This document shows positions 34,616 through 42,828 of a stretch of 64,000 bases of DNA, in pieces. Under the pieces are notes generated by a model. That model had not been told where the DNA came from and did not search any database. It was given only the letters and a program-made list of their open reading frames with translations. The translations under genes were made by a program, and so were the position numbers. The stretch's first letter is position 1; every line of letters begins with the position of its first letter. The DNA lies in NCBI GenBank assembly GCA_964412105.1, contig CAYPNM010000012.1, positions 13,553 to 77,552 of the forward strand, given 5' to 3'. Source of the DNA: JAKAGZ01 sp964412105 (lineage in GTDB: Bacteria > Bacteroidota > Ignavibacteria > Ignavibacteriales > Ignavibacteriaceae).

Positions 34616-35224
34616 CTATAGCAGTTTATTTACAATATCGTCAAAATCTATGTCAATATCCTTTTGCTCTTCTACATCTTTATCTTCTGCCTCTTTGACT
34701 TCTACATCTTTATCTTCCACCTCTTTGACTTCTACATCTTTATCTTCCACTTTTGAAACTACCTCTTGATGTTCCTTTACCTGAAGCTTTGTTTCAATAA
34801 TTTTTGATTGCGTATTTATAATAGCTTTCAACTTAGAAACTATCATATCACGCTCTTCTCTGAGATGAATAACTGCGTTCCTTATCTCATTCGCATTCTC
34901 TCTTGCTTTCTCAAGTATCTGGGAAGCTTTTATTTCAGCTTCTTTTATTATCAGGTTAGCTTGCTTTTTTGTCGACTCTAACGATCTTGAAGAAGATTCC
35001 TGGGCCTTCAATAGTGTACTTTGCAAATTCTTTTCAATTTTCCTAAATTCTGCAAGACGTTCAGTTGATTCTTCGAGTTGCTTTTTTATGGTTTCATTTT
35101 CCTTTTGTAATAATTCAAATTCATCCGCAAGTTTTTCTAGATAAGCCGATACTTCAATTTGATCATAGCCTCTCAGGCCTCTATTGAATTCTTGCTTCTT
35201 TATACTTAACGGGGATAGTTTCAT
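34616..35224 (-). CDS. divIVA: DivIVA-domain protein
   Basis: A 202-residue coiled-coil protein whose N-terminus KLSPLSIKKQEFNRGLRGYD is the DivIVA/GpsB membrane-binding signature, followed by QIEVSAYLEKLADEFELLQ and a long coil. DivIVA proteins mark curved membrane at poles and septa and recruit division or envelope proteins. The C-terminal region carries a 10-residue repeat (VEDKDVEVKE, about 2.7 copies) before the tail DIDFDDIVNKLL, which could be a partner-binding peptide. Its start overlaps yggS by 4 nt. DivIVA is best known in Gram-positive bacteria. Confidence 0.9.
   Translation of the reverse strand: MKLSPLSIKKQEFNRGLRGYDQIEVSAYLEKLADEFELLQKENETIKKQLEESTERLAEFRKIEKNLQSTLLKAQESSSRSLESTKKQANLIIKEAEIKASQILEKARENANEIRNAVIHLREERDMIVSKLKAIINTQSKIIETKLQVKEHQEVVSKVEDKDVEVKEVEDKDVEVKEAEDKDVEEQKDIDIDFDDIVNKLL
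34671..34750 (-). repeat. 30-bp tandem repeat inside divIVA
   Basis: Copies at 34671-34700, 34701-34730 and a partial copy at 34731-34750, each starting TCTACATCTTTATCTTC on the plus strand. It encodes the acidic decapeptide unit in frame (30 nt = 10 codons), so copy number can change without a frameshift. Confidence 0.95.
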
Positions 35225-35922
35225 AAATCCTTCCAGTTTTTAGAATAATCTCGTTGACCAAAAATTGCCGATCCAATCCTGAGCATCGTAGCTCCTTCTT
35301 CTATAGCAATTTCAAAGTCAGAAGTCATTCCCATTGATAATTCTTTCAGGCTCAAACCCTGAGCCTTTAATTTCTCCTTTAAATTACGTAAATAGATGAA
35401 ACTTTGCCTGATTAAATTCTCATTATCTGTAAAAGGAGCAATCGTCATTAAGCCTACTGGAGAAAGATTTGCCAATTCGTTACAGGCAAATGCTAGATCA
35501 ATAACTTCTTTTTCATCAGTAACCCCGGATTTTGTTTCTTCATCTGAGGTCTTAACCTGTATTAAGATCTTCTGACTTTTATTTAATTTTTCCGCGCGCT
35601 TATCAATTTCCTCAGCAAGCGAAAGTGAAGTAACCGAATGAATAAACTCTGCAGATTTTACAACATATTTAATTTTATTCTTCTGAAGATTCCCTATAAA
35701 ATGCCAGGTGATTTTATCGCCAAGTTCTTCAAATTTTCCCTCCAATTCTTGGGCCTTGTTTTCACCAAAGTCTCTTACGCCGGCAGCAAAGACCTCATTA
35801 ATATCTTTAATTCCGAAATTTTTCGATACGGCTATCAATTTTATTTCGGAAAAGTCCCTGCCTACCGCAGCACATTTTTCAGAGATCTTATCCTTTACAA
35901 TCTGTAAATTCTGAACTATCAT
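35221..35922 (-). CDS. yggS: YggS-family pyridoxal phosphate homeostasis protein
   Basis: PLP-binding single-domain protein (fold III) involved in vitamin B6 and amino-acid homeostasis; 233 residues. The PLP lysine is in IKLIAVSKNFGIKDI; FGENKAQELEGKFE, WHFIGNLQKNKIKYV and SMGMTSDFEIAIEEGATMLR, with RIGSAIFGQRDY at the C-terminus, are all conserved. It overlaps divIVA by 4 nt and is the first gene of the minus-strand cluster. yggS beside divIVA is also the Gram-positive arrangement. Confidence 0.95.
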   Translation of the reverse strand: MIVQNLQIVKDKISEKCAAVGRDFSEIKLIAVSKNFGIKDINEVFAAGVRDFGENKAQELEGKFEELGDKITWHFIGNLQKNKIKYVVKSAEFIHSVTSLSLAEEIDKRAEKLNKSQKILIQVKTSDEETKSGVTDEKEVIDLAFACNELANLSPVGLMTIAPFTDNENLIRQSFIYLRNLKEKLKAQGLSLKELSMGMTSDFEIAIEEGATMLRIGSAIFGQRDYSKNWKDL

Positions 35923-35988
35923 ATTTAAATCAAGATTGTGAATTTATCGCTTTTGAGCCTAATAATCAATAAAATTGAGGGTTTTTAG

Positions 35989-36222
35989 TATTGTCCCGAT
36001 TTCGCAAATTGGCATCCCAAACCTGCCAGATTTCCATTTGGATTAAATATTACAGTTATTATTCATTGGCAGGATCAGGCACCAGGATACGATCTGCTTG
36101 AATTTAATAATCGTTTCTGCCATTATCTTGATTTCTCAGGTCGCTTAAACGGACTTATCTTGTGCTTCGGCTATTCTGCGCCCCCCACCCCAATAATTTC
36201 TCTCATATTGCCATTTTCATAA
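35989..36222 (+). pseudogene. Startless open frame, possible gene relic
   Basis: Seventy-seven codons without a stop between a TAG at 35986 and a TAA at 36220, but with no plausible start codon near the beginning. It translates to PDFANWHPKPARFPFG followed by WQDQAPGYDLLEFNNRFCHY and LDFSGRLNGLILCFGY. No family was recognised. Composition and the open length suggest a decayed gene or repeat fragment; chance is possible. Its stop overlaps the 37-bp repeat. Confidence 0.3.
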
Positions 36223-36255
36223 CTAGGGTACAACCAGCCTTCACCTGGCCTTAAA
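36219..36255 (+). repeat. 37-bp dispersed element, copy 2 (upstream of pta)
   Basis: Same sequence as 2307-2343 except for two positions (ACAACCAG instead of ACAACTGG). It is oriented with pta and ends 188 nt before its ATG. Flanking DNA is not obviously similar between the copies, so the conserved unit is close to these 37 bp. Confidence 0.75.
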
Positions 36256-36443
36256 CTGCAATTACAGGCCTTAATCGCACTTTTTAAAATATCTGCTTAA
36301 AAACTGCTTTTTTAGCCTTTATGTCGTTTTACCCCCTTAAAGTTTTAAGACCATAGTAAATTTATTAGCTACTTCTAAAAACAAAATTCTGACTAATTTT
36401 TCGTAATTTTTATGTACAAAAATGAAAAATTTCTGGAGAAATA

Positions 36444-37421
36444 ATGAAAATTCAGGTAATTGAGGATATTAAAAAAAAGGCTTCCCAAAAGAAAAAAGCA
36501 GTTATTCTGCCCGAATCTCACGATGAAAGAATATTAAAAGCTGCAGATATATTGCTTAATGAAAAAATAGCATCCGTAATAACACTTGGTGATGAAAACA
36601 AGATAAATGAGCAAAGAAAGAAACTTGGACTAAATGCGAGTGGACTGAGGGTGATCAATCCCCAAAAATCAGATAAACTCAGTGACTTTACAAATGTCTA
36701 TTTTAATTTAAGAAGAAAAAAAGGAATAACGATAGAAGAAGCACGGGAAACTATGAAGCGGGATCTCTTCTTTGCTGCGATGATGCTAAATGAATCTCTT
36801 GTGGACGGAAGTGTCGCAGGATCGTTTGCTTCGACTGCTGATGTCTTAAAAGCAGGTATTCAGTGTATCGGAATGCCGGAAGGTATTTCCATAGTCTCTT
36901 CTTTCTTTCTTATGGCATACCCTGAAAAAACTTATACCTTTGCTGATTGCGCGGTTGTTCCTGCTCCTGATCCATACCAGCTCGCAGACATCGCATCTTC
37001 AGCAGCAGACAATCACAAAAAGTTAACTGGTGATACTCCTTATGTAGCTATGCTTTCCTTTTCAACAAAAGGCAGCGCCAAGCACGAATCTGTTGATAAA
37101 GTTCTGGAAGCTATGAAAATATTAAAGCAGAAAAGGCCCGATCTCGATGTTGATGGCGAACTTCAATTTGACGCTGCAATAATCGATTCAATCGGAAAAA
37201 GAAAAGCTCCCGGCAGCAATGTGGCTGGTAGAGCCAATGTGTTGGTTTTCCCTGACTTGAATGCTGGAAATATTGGATACAAGATAGCAGAAAGGCTCGG
37301 AGGTGCAGCAGCTATTGGTCCTATAGTTCAGGGATTGAAAAAACCATTTTTCGATTTAAGCAGAGGCTGTAGTGTAGATGATATCGTGAATACTGCTGCA
37401 ATAGCTGTTCTGATGAGTTAA
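36444..37421 (+). CDS. pta: Phosphate acetyltransferase
   Basis: Interconverts acetyl-CoA and acetyl phosphate. At 325 residues this is the short Pta form without the N-terminal DRTGG region. Motifs: KAVILPESHDERILKAADIL, ATADVLKAGIQ-type SFASTADVLKAGIQCIGM, MLSFSTKGSAKHESVDKVLE, ELQFDAAIIDSIGKRKAPGS, NVLVFPDLNAGNIGYKIAER and the C-terminal LSRGCSVDDIVNTAAIA. A GGAG site precedes the ATG. No acetate kinase gene is in the window. It faces the membrane-protein gene tail to tail (4-nt gap). Confidence 0.95.
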   Translation: MKIQVIEDIKKKASQKKKAVILPESHDERILKAADILLNEKIASVITLGDENKINEQRKKLGLNASGLRVINPQKSDKLSDFTNVYFNLRRKKGITIEEARETMKRDLFFAAMMLNESLVDGSVAGSFASTADVLKAGIQCIGMPEGISIVSSFFLMAYPEKTYTFADCAVVPAPDPYQLADIASSAADNHKKLTGDTPYVAMLSFSTKGSAKHESVDKVLEAMKILKQKRPDLDVDGELQFDAAIIDSIGKRKAPGSNVAGRANVLVFPDLNAGNIGYKIAERLGGAAAIGPIVQGLKKPFFDLSRGCSVDDIVNTAAIAVLMS

Positions 37422-37425
37422 AAAT

Positions 37426-38517
37426 TTATTTGATAGGAATTTTTTTTCCTAGAAACTTATCAACTTCGTATTCTTTAATTGATAAAATAAAAAACGGGAG
37501 ACTGAAAACCATTTCGTCGAAATAGTTTTCGCCTCTCAAGAACATAATTACGGATGTAAAGAATAGTATTAGTCCCGATACAAAAAACAATTCCTGCATA
37601 TCGCTGATTATCCAACCTGCATATATCAGAATAACGAGCAGAACTATATACATCCATATTGGCAACAATGTGATAGCTCCTGTAAAGGGACCGAAATGCG
37701 TAAACAAGGAATAATCCCACCTGATGTAAGGAGCTACTAAAGCAAAACAAACTAGCGATGACAGCAAAACAAAAAGTAAAAGATTTTTGAAATTATTTCT
37801 GAAGAAGAAAAGTACCGATAGCAAAAATGGAATGACTACAATAATCCTTGTGCAAAGGAAGGCTCCAAAGAGAAAACTTAAAAAGGCAAACTTTATATTA
37901 ACCTTATCTACATCGACAAACGTACCTAAAATATATATTATCGAAATTATCAGAACTGCGTTTGTTAATGAATCTCCTCCTGTGACTACTTCATAATAAA
38001 CAATTGGCAGTAGTAAAAATGCACCCGATCTGATTATCAGCTCTTTATTCGTAAAAGATATTCTCAGAAGCAGAATGAAGAATAAAATCAGGCCAAATAA
38101 ACTTATTATTCCTTCGTTGCCAAGTAAGAAAAAGGGAGCATCTATATAATACAAAAGTGGAAGATTGTGTGCATAGTTATTATTGTAAGGGAATTTACCA
38201 TTTACTAGGTTAGTCAACCAGTTAAATGAAACGAAATAAGATAATCCTTTGTTATAAGTAAATATAAATTCAAAAACAACAAACATTATTAAAACGATTA
38301 AATAGAGAATAATAAAGCTTTTATAATTAATCTTTCCACCGGAAGGAAGTTGTCTGTCCAAATAAAATACCAACAGGCAAAAGATAAGAACAAGAAAAAC
38401 GAAATAAATAACCGGTGGTATTGACATGCGTGGCGAATCATCAAATAAGTAAATAAAATTTATTGCCAGCAAGAATAGAACTGAAATGGTATTGATAAAG
38501 TGTTTTTTTGTAAACAT
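37426..38517 (-). CDS. Polytopic membrane protein, possible glycosyltransferase-like
   Basis: A 363-residue hydrophobic protein with about ten predicted membrane segments (FINTISVLFLLAINFIYLF, IPPVIYFVFLVLIFCLLVFY, FIILYLIVLIMFVVFEFIF and later). A periplasmic loop with NLVNGKFPYNNNYAHNLP resembles loops of GT-C-fold lipid-linked sugar transferases, but no firm family motif is seen. Function unknown. It stands alone, convergent with pta and divergent from the glutathione peroxidase gene (43 nt). Confidence 0.7.
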   Translation of the reverse strand: MFTKKHFINTISVLFLLAINFIYLFDDSPRMSIPPVIYFVFLVLIFCLLVFYLDRQLPSGGKINYKSFIILYLIVLIMFVVFEFIFTYNKGLSYFVSFNWLTNLVNGKFPYNNNYAHNLPLLYYIDAPFFLLGNEGIISLFGLILFFILLLRISFTNKELIIRSGAFLLLPIVYYEVVTGGDSLTNAVLIISIIYILGTFVDVDKVNIKFAFLSFLFGAFLCTRIIVVIPFLLSVLFFFRNNFKNLLLFVLLSSLVCFALVAPYIRWDYSLFTHFGPFTGAITLLPIWMYIVLLVILIYAGWIISDMQELFFVSGLILFFTSVIMFLRGENYFDEMVFSLPFFILSIKEYEVDKFLGKKIPIK

Positions 38518-38560
38518 ATTAGAAAAAAAGCCTAATCATTAAAAGAAAGGAAGGTCCGAG

Positions 38561-39163
38561 ATGCACAAACCGATTCCTTATAAGTTGGTAATTGTTTTTT
38601 TGACATTTTTGTCTTTAGCATTCACCGGAGTGAAAAATAATGAAATTAACCACGAAACAAAACCAGGAAATAAATTGAAAGACAACATTAACGATATTGT
38701 CGTAAAAGACATGAACGGCAAAGCAATTAAACTATCAGATTACAATGGGAAAGTACTGCTGATAGTTAATGTTGCCAGCAAATGTGGGTATACTCCACAG
38801 TATGAGGGACTCGAAAAGATTTATAAAAAATATAAAGACAAAGGATTTGAAATTTTAGCTTTCCCGTGTAATGACTTTGGTCATCAGGAACCAGGTACAA
38901 ATGATGAGATAAAACAGTTTTGTAAGTCAAAGTATGACGTGACCTTTAAACTATTTGATAAAATCAAAGTGCTTGGCGATGATAAATGCTCTCTTTATGC
39001 AAGGCTGACTGATAATAGCGTAACAGAAAAATCGGATATAGGCTGGAATTTTGAAAAGTTTTTGATTGACAGAAAGGGTAAAATTATTGCAAGATTTAAA
39101 AGTAAAGTAACACCTGAAAGCAAAGAATTAACATCAGCAATAGAAAAAGAATTGGCAGAATAA
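38561..39163 (+). CDS. Glutathione peroxidase family protein (Cys type), exported
   Basis: Thiol peroxidase of the GPx family, 200 residues with an N-terminal signal or anchor (YKLVIVFLTFLSLAFTG), so probably periplasmic. The peroxidatic residue is Cys75, not selenocysteine, in NVASKCGYTPQYEGLE; conserved FPCNDFGHQEPG supplies Gln and the second Cys, and IGWNFEKFLIDRKG the Trp/Asn. Bacterial members usually use thioredoxin rather than glutathione. It starts with the GGTCCGAG-ATG context; a weak GGAAGG site lies 9 nt upstream. Pairs well with the periplasmic MsrB as oxidative-stress defence. Confidence 0.9.
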   Translation: MHKPIPYKLVIVFLTFLSLAFTGVKNNEINHETKPGNKLKDNINDIVVKDMNGKAIKLSDYNGKVLLIVNVASKCGYTPQYEGLEKIYKKYKDKGFEILAFPCNDFGHQEPGTNDEIKQFCKSKYDVTFKLFDKIKVLGDDKCSLYARLTDNSVTEKSDIGWNFEKFLIDRKGKIIARFKSKVTPESKELTSAIEKELAE

Positions 39164-39189
39164 ATATAATCGTAAGGTAAATTGATTTA

Positions 39190-39217
39190 GGCATTCTTAG
39201 CGAAGCGAAAAATCTTT
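39190..39217 (-). repeat. Candidate small dispersed repeat (CGCTTCGCT-type)
   Basis: On the minus strand this reads AAAGATTTTTCGCTTCGCTA followed by AGAATGCC. It resembles the short AGATTCCTCGCTTCGCTCGG-type sequences scattered between genes in many genomes. Only one copy is in this window, so its repeat status is not shown here. Confidence 0.3.
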
Positions 39218-39288
39218 CATATTGAAACAGTTTCTTCGCCCCTATAAATAGGAATTAAGAATAAGAAAAGTATTTGTAATGATACCGA

Positions 39289-39738
39289 TTACAAACCTAC
39301 TTCTCCTTTTACCATCAGCTTGGCTTCAATAACTTCTTTGTGTTCGAGCTTTAGCATATCGCCAATTCTTTTTATCAGATTATCCTCATATTTATCCAGT
39401 TTCTTATCTGAGTAAATCAGCCGCCAAAGATTCTTCATCAATTCGAGTTTCTCTTCTTTTGAAAAATTCTGATCCAGTAAGGTCGTAAACTCGTAAATAC
39501 TTACACTTTTCTTAATACTTTCTTCGGTCTGCAACATTAGCTTATCGGCCTCTTCATTTGCCAATCCAAATTTTTCTTTCATGATAGAAACTATCATGTT
39601 ATGCTCATCATCTGAAAAATTCTCATCGGCCTTGGCTATTTCATAGAAAAGAGCACAGGTTGCAATTTCGATCTTTTTCTTTAAAGTATCCTGTTTATTT
39701 ACAGGAGTTGATACCAAACTTTTAAAATAGTCGAACAT
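39289..39738 (-). CDS. TerB-like (tellurite resistance B family) protein
   Basis: A 149-residue all-helical cytoplasmic protein matching the TerB/co-chaperone-DjlA-N fold: TCALFYEIAKADENFSDDEH (metal-binding acidic pattern), NMIVSIMKEKFGL, and LMKNLWRLIYSDKKLDKYED. TerB domains are found in stress and metal-related proteins; actual tellurite resistance is not implied and no other ter genes are nearby. It lies 13 nt after malQ on the same strand. Confidence 0.85.
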   Translation of the reverse strand: MFDYFKSLVSTPVNKQDTLKKKIEIATCALFYEIAKADENFSDDEHNMIVSIMKEKFGLANEEADKLMLQTEESIKKSVSIYEFTTLLDQNFSKEEKLELMKNLWRLIYSDKKLDKYEDNLIKRIGDMLKLEHKEVIEAKLMVKGEVGL

Positions 39739-39751
39739 CCTCTATCCTTAA

Positions 39752-41287
39752 TTATTCAATTTTAATATTTACTTCTTCACGTTTAATTGTTGAGGACCTT
39801 TCATATAAAGTCGTTAAATCTTTGTAATGTGCTGCTAGATCCTGATCAATCTGATTCCAGGTATATCTCCACGACCACCAGCCACCGAGCTTCCCTGGAA
39901 AATTCATTCTTGCTTCACTTCCCAGCTTCAAGATATCCTGCATCGGGATAATAATAATATCCGCAACTGAAGCATAAGCTGTTCTTATTAATTCACCAAC
40001 AATATCTTCGCCATAATAGTTCAGATATTTTTGGGCATGCTCGTAGATATCGTTATCGTTATTCTTTTCCTTTTCAAAGTATGACCGGGTTGTATCATTA
40101 TCATGCGAACCGGTATAAACAATCGAATTCTGAACAAAGTTATGAGGCAAAAATCTGTCTTCCATTCCTGAGCCAAATGCAAACTGCAGAATTTTCATTC
40201 CGGGAAAATTGAATTTTTCTCTCAGTTCTGTTACGGACTTTGTAATCACACCAAGATCTTCAGCAATAATCGGAAGTTTGCCGAGATATTTTTCTATTGT
40301 ATTAAAGAACTTCTCTCCCGGAGCTTTTCTCCATTTACCGGGTTCTGCAGTTTTTGAACCGGCTGGAATTTCCCAGTAAGCATCAAATCCGCGAAAGTGA
40401 TCAATGCGTATAATATCAACCATTTCGAGCAGCGCCGAAATTCGTTTCCTCCACCAAAGGAAATCATCTTTTTCCATTTCATTCCATTTGTAAAGGGGAT
40501 TGCCCCAGAGCTGTCCGGTTGCACTAAAATAATCAGGGGGAACTCCAGCTATAAAAGTTAGGTTACCTTCTTTATCAACTGTAAAAATTTCTTTGTTGCT
40601 CCAGAGGTCGGAACTATCGTAAGCAATAAAAATCGGTATGTCACCAATAATCCTTATCCCTTTTTTATTGGCATAATCTTTTAGGTTTTTCCACTGGTGA
40701 AAGAACTGAAATTGAATATACTTTTGATATAAAACCGAATCCGAAAGTTTCTCCTTCCATTTTTTGACCGCAGTTTCTTTTCTTACAACAAGATCTTTAT
40801 CCCATTTAGACCAGACGGCCCCATTATTATGTTCTTTCAAAGCCATAAAAAGAGCATAGTCTTCAAGCCATTCGTTATTTTTTATACAAAATTCTTCAAA
40901 GGGTTTCTCTTTCCCGTTCGAGTCATTCTTAAAATGCTCAAATGATTTTTTAAGAAGGCCATGTTTATATCTGATCAATTCCCCAAAATCAATTTTATTA
41001 GGGTTGAAATCTGGTATATTTTTGAGATCATCATCTTTTAGGAATCCTTCTTCAAGCAAAATATCGGGGCTAATTATCAATGGATTTCCAGCAAATGCGG
41101 AAAAACATTGATAAGGAGAATCTCCATAACCTGTAGGACCAAGTGGGAAAACCTGCCAGAGTTTCTGACCGGCAGCTTCCATAAAATCTAAAAAGTTGTA
41201 TGCTTCCTTACCAAGGTCGCCTATTCCATATTTTCCCGGAAGCGAGGTAGGATGCAGCAATATGCCTGCAGAGCGTTCAAATCTCAT
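39752..41287 (-). CDS. malQ: 4-alpha-glucanotransferase (amylomaltase)
   Basis: GH77 enzyme that transfers alpha-1,4-glucan segments in glycogen/maltodextrin metabolism; 511 residues. Motifs: GILLHPTSLPGKYGIGDLG, GDIPIFIAYDSSDLWSN, the nucleophile Asp in IIRIDHFRGFDAYWEIPAG, acid Glu in LPIIAEDLGVITKSV, and TGSHDNDTTRSYFEKE. Typical bacterial length without the long N-terminal extension. Cytoplasmic. It is followed by a TerB-like gene and has no glycogen genes adjacent. Confidence 0.95.
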   Translation of the reverse strand: MRFERSAGILLHPTSLPGKYGIGDLGKEAYNFLDFMEAAGQKLWQVFPLGPTGYGDSPYQCFSAFAGNPLIISPDILLEEGFLKDDDLKNIPDFNPNKIDFGELIRYKHGLLKKSFEHFKNDSNGKEKPFEEFCIKNNEWLEDYALFMALKEHNNGAVWSKWDKDLVVRKETAVKKWKEKLSDSVLYQKYIQFQFFHQWKNLKDYANKKGIRIIGDIPIFIAYDSSDLWSNKEIFTVDKEGNLTFIAGVPPDYFSATGQLWGNPLYKWNEMEKDDFLWWRKRISALLEMVDIIRIDHFRGFDAYWEIPAGSKTAEPGKWRKAPGEKFFNTIEKYLGKLPIIAEDLGVITKSVTELREKFNFPGMKILQFAFGSGMEDRFLPHNFVQNSIVYTGSHDNDTTRSYFEKEKNNDNDIYEHAQKYLNYYGEDIVGELIRTAYASVADIIIIPMQDILKLGSEARMNFPGKLGGWWSWRYTWNQIDQDLAAHYKDLTTLYERSSTIKREEVNIKIE

Positions 41288-41381
41288 ATATTACTCACAC
41301 AATTAGTTTATCGAAAATAAATAAAAATTTTATGATGCGGAAATTATAATAGACGAATGGCTTAATTAATTAAAGTATGCT

Positions 41382-41411
41382 CATTCCCCTTCCTAATTAA
41401 GAAGAGGAATG
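41382..41411 (-). terminator. Possible terminator hairpin after the PLP enzyme gene
   Basis: CATTCCCCTTC (41382-41392) pairs with GAAGAGGAATG (41401-41411), one mismatch, 8-nt loop. It lies 12 nt past the stop of the minus-strand gene. The T-run normally expected after the stem on the minus strand is absent, so termination may be weak. Confidence 0.4.
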
Positions 41412-41423
41412 AATTAATAAAAA

Positions 41424-42650
41424 TTACTTCTGCACATCGGCCATTTCGTTTTTGGAATATCCAACTTCTTCAAGACACATTTTTATTTTTTCAAATGATC
41501 TTTGAATGTTGTGGTCTAATCCTACGGACATACGAACTAGCCCACTGCATATCCCAATTTCTTTTTGTTCTTCCTCAGGAATTTCAGACGAGGTGCTGTG
41601 ACCGGGCGCGCTAAACAAAGTCTTGAAGTAACCAAGACTAACTGCAAGATAGCCTACTTTTTCTTCCTGCATTCTTACCATCAACTTTCCTGCCTTTTCG
41701 CTTGTACCCATATCAAATGCAAGCATTCCACCATACCCGTAATCAGGATTACGAAAATTTTCAATTCTTTCGTGATGTGGATGTGATTTCAAACCTGGGT
41801 AAAAAACTTTAATTCCCATTTCCTGAAGATTTTTTGCAAGAAACATCGCGTTCTGGCTGTGCTTTTGTATCCTGATGTGAAGACTGTGAAGATTCTTAAG
41901 GATGCTTGCCGCACGATGACTGTCAAGTACAGGACCCAGCAGCATGCTGGTACCGCTTGTAATATCCAGAAGCTTATGAATGAATTCTGAATTACTACAA
42001 ACACAACCTGCAACACAGTCGCTTGTGCCGTTGATAAATTTAGTCAGACTATGAACAACAATATCAGCCCCAAGCTCAAGCGGGGAAATTATCATCGGGC
42101 TGAAAGTATTATCTACAACAAGTTTTATGTTTTTTGATTTAGCGATATCACTCAATGCCGGTATGTCTGCAACTTCTAGCAATGGATTACTGACAGATTC
42201 ACAGTAAATTACTTTTGTGTTTTTTGTTATCGCTTTCTTCACTTCATTTAGATCGTTCATATTTACGAAGTTTACTTTTATGCCGAGTCTTGGCAGAACA
42301 TTTTTAAAGAAAGCGTAAGTGCCGCCGTAGATTGTATGGCTTGAAATTATTTCGTCACCGGAACTGCAAAGCTGAAATATTGTACAGCTTATCGCTGCCA
42401 TTCCGGATGCTGTTACCTGCGCAAGCTCGGAATTCTCCAGCCGGGCTAATGCATCCGATAATTCCTTATTGATCGGATTCCAGTGACGTGAATAAAGAAA
42501 ACACCCTTCGATCTCGTGATCAAAGAGTTCTTCCATTTTTTCTTGGCTCAAAAATGTAAAAGTTGATGAATCAGTTATAGACGGGTTAACGTCACCAAAT
42601 TCACCAAAAACCAAATAATCTTGTATATTGCTGGCAGGGTCGAAAGACAT
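41424..42650 (-). CDS. Cys/Met-metabolism PLP enzyme (methionine gamma-lyase/cystathionine gamma-lyase type)
   Basis: Fold-type-I PLP enzyme, 408 residues from the chosen start. Motifs: YSRHWNPINKELSDALARLE, VTASGMAAISCTIFQL, VVDNTFSPMIISPLELGAD and the PLP Lys in VVHSLTKFINGTSDCVAG. The ATG at 42650 is preceded by GGAGGG at ideal spacing; the frame stays open to another ATG at 42683, which would add 11 residues upstream of that site and is rejected. Whether it is a lyase, a gamma-synthase or an acetylhomoserine sulfhydrylase cannot be settled from motifs. It stands alone. Confidence 0.88.
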   Translation of the reverse strand: MSFDPASNIQDYLVFGEFGDVNPSITDSSTFTFLSQEKMEELFDHEIEGCFLYSRHWNPINKELSDALARLENSELAQVTASGMAAISCTIFQLCSSGDEIISSHTIYGGTYAFFKNVLPRLGIKVNFVNMNDLNEVKKAITKNTKVIYCESVSNPLLEVADIPALSDIAKSKNIKLVVDNTFSPMIISPLELGADIVVHSLTKFINGTSDCVAGCVCSNSEFIHKLLDITSGTSMLLGPVLDSHRAASILKNLHSLHIRIQKHSQNAMFLAKNLQEMGIKVFYPGLKSHPHHERIENFRNPDYGYGGMLAFDMGTSEKAGKLMVRMQEEKVGYLAVSLGYFKTLFSAPGHSTSSEIPEEEQKEIGICSGLVRMSVGLDHNIQRSFEKIKMCLEEVGYSKNEMADVQK

Positions 42651-42657
42651 GATTTTT

Positions 42658-42665
42658 CCCTCCTC
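42658..42665 (-). promoter_or_regulatory. Ribosome binding site fixing the PLP-enzyme start
   Basis: GAGGAGGG on the minus strand, 7 nt before the ATG at 42650. It lies inside any longer upstream reading of the gene, which argues for the shorter protein. Confidence 0.8.
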
Positions 42666-42828
42666 AGTTATTGATTTGTTCACCCCCAGAATGTCGGGGA
42701 AAATTTATTACCTAAAATTACGCACGAAGCTGTGTTATTTCAATTCCAATCGACAAAATTTAATAGTATATATTATTTTGCGGATTGAATAGAGTTTAAC
42801 TAATTTGAAAATAAAAGCTTAAGGGATT

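Larger units (their letters stand above)
35923..36443 (+). other. Divergent intergenic region between yggS and pta
   Basis: A 521-nt stretch with no intact gene. It contains a 77-codon startless open frame (35989-36222), the second copy of a 37-bp element (36219-36255), and GC-richer sequence than its neighbours around 36060-36190 including a C-run. The last 190 nt before pta are AT-rich, ending CTGGAGAAATA-ATG, a good ribosome site. Promoters for both yggS and pta should lie here, but none could be pinpointed. Confidence 0.5.

Noticed and set aside
38561..39163. Selenocysteine form of glutathione peroxidase
   Set aside because: The active-site codon is a normal Cys codon and no in-frame TGA is present.
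39289..39738. Tellurite resistance or phage-defence locus
   Set aside because: Only one TerB-like gene; no terC, terD, terF or defence genes accompany it.
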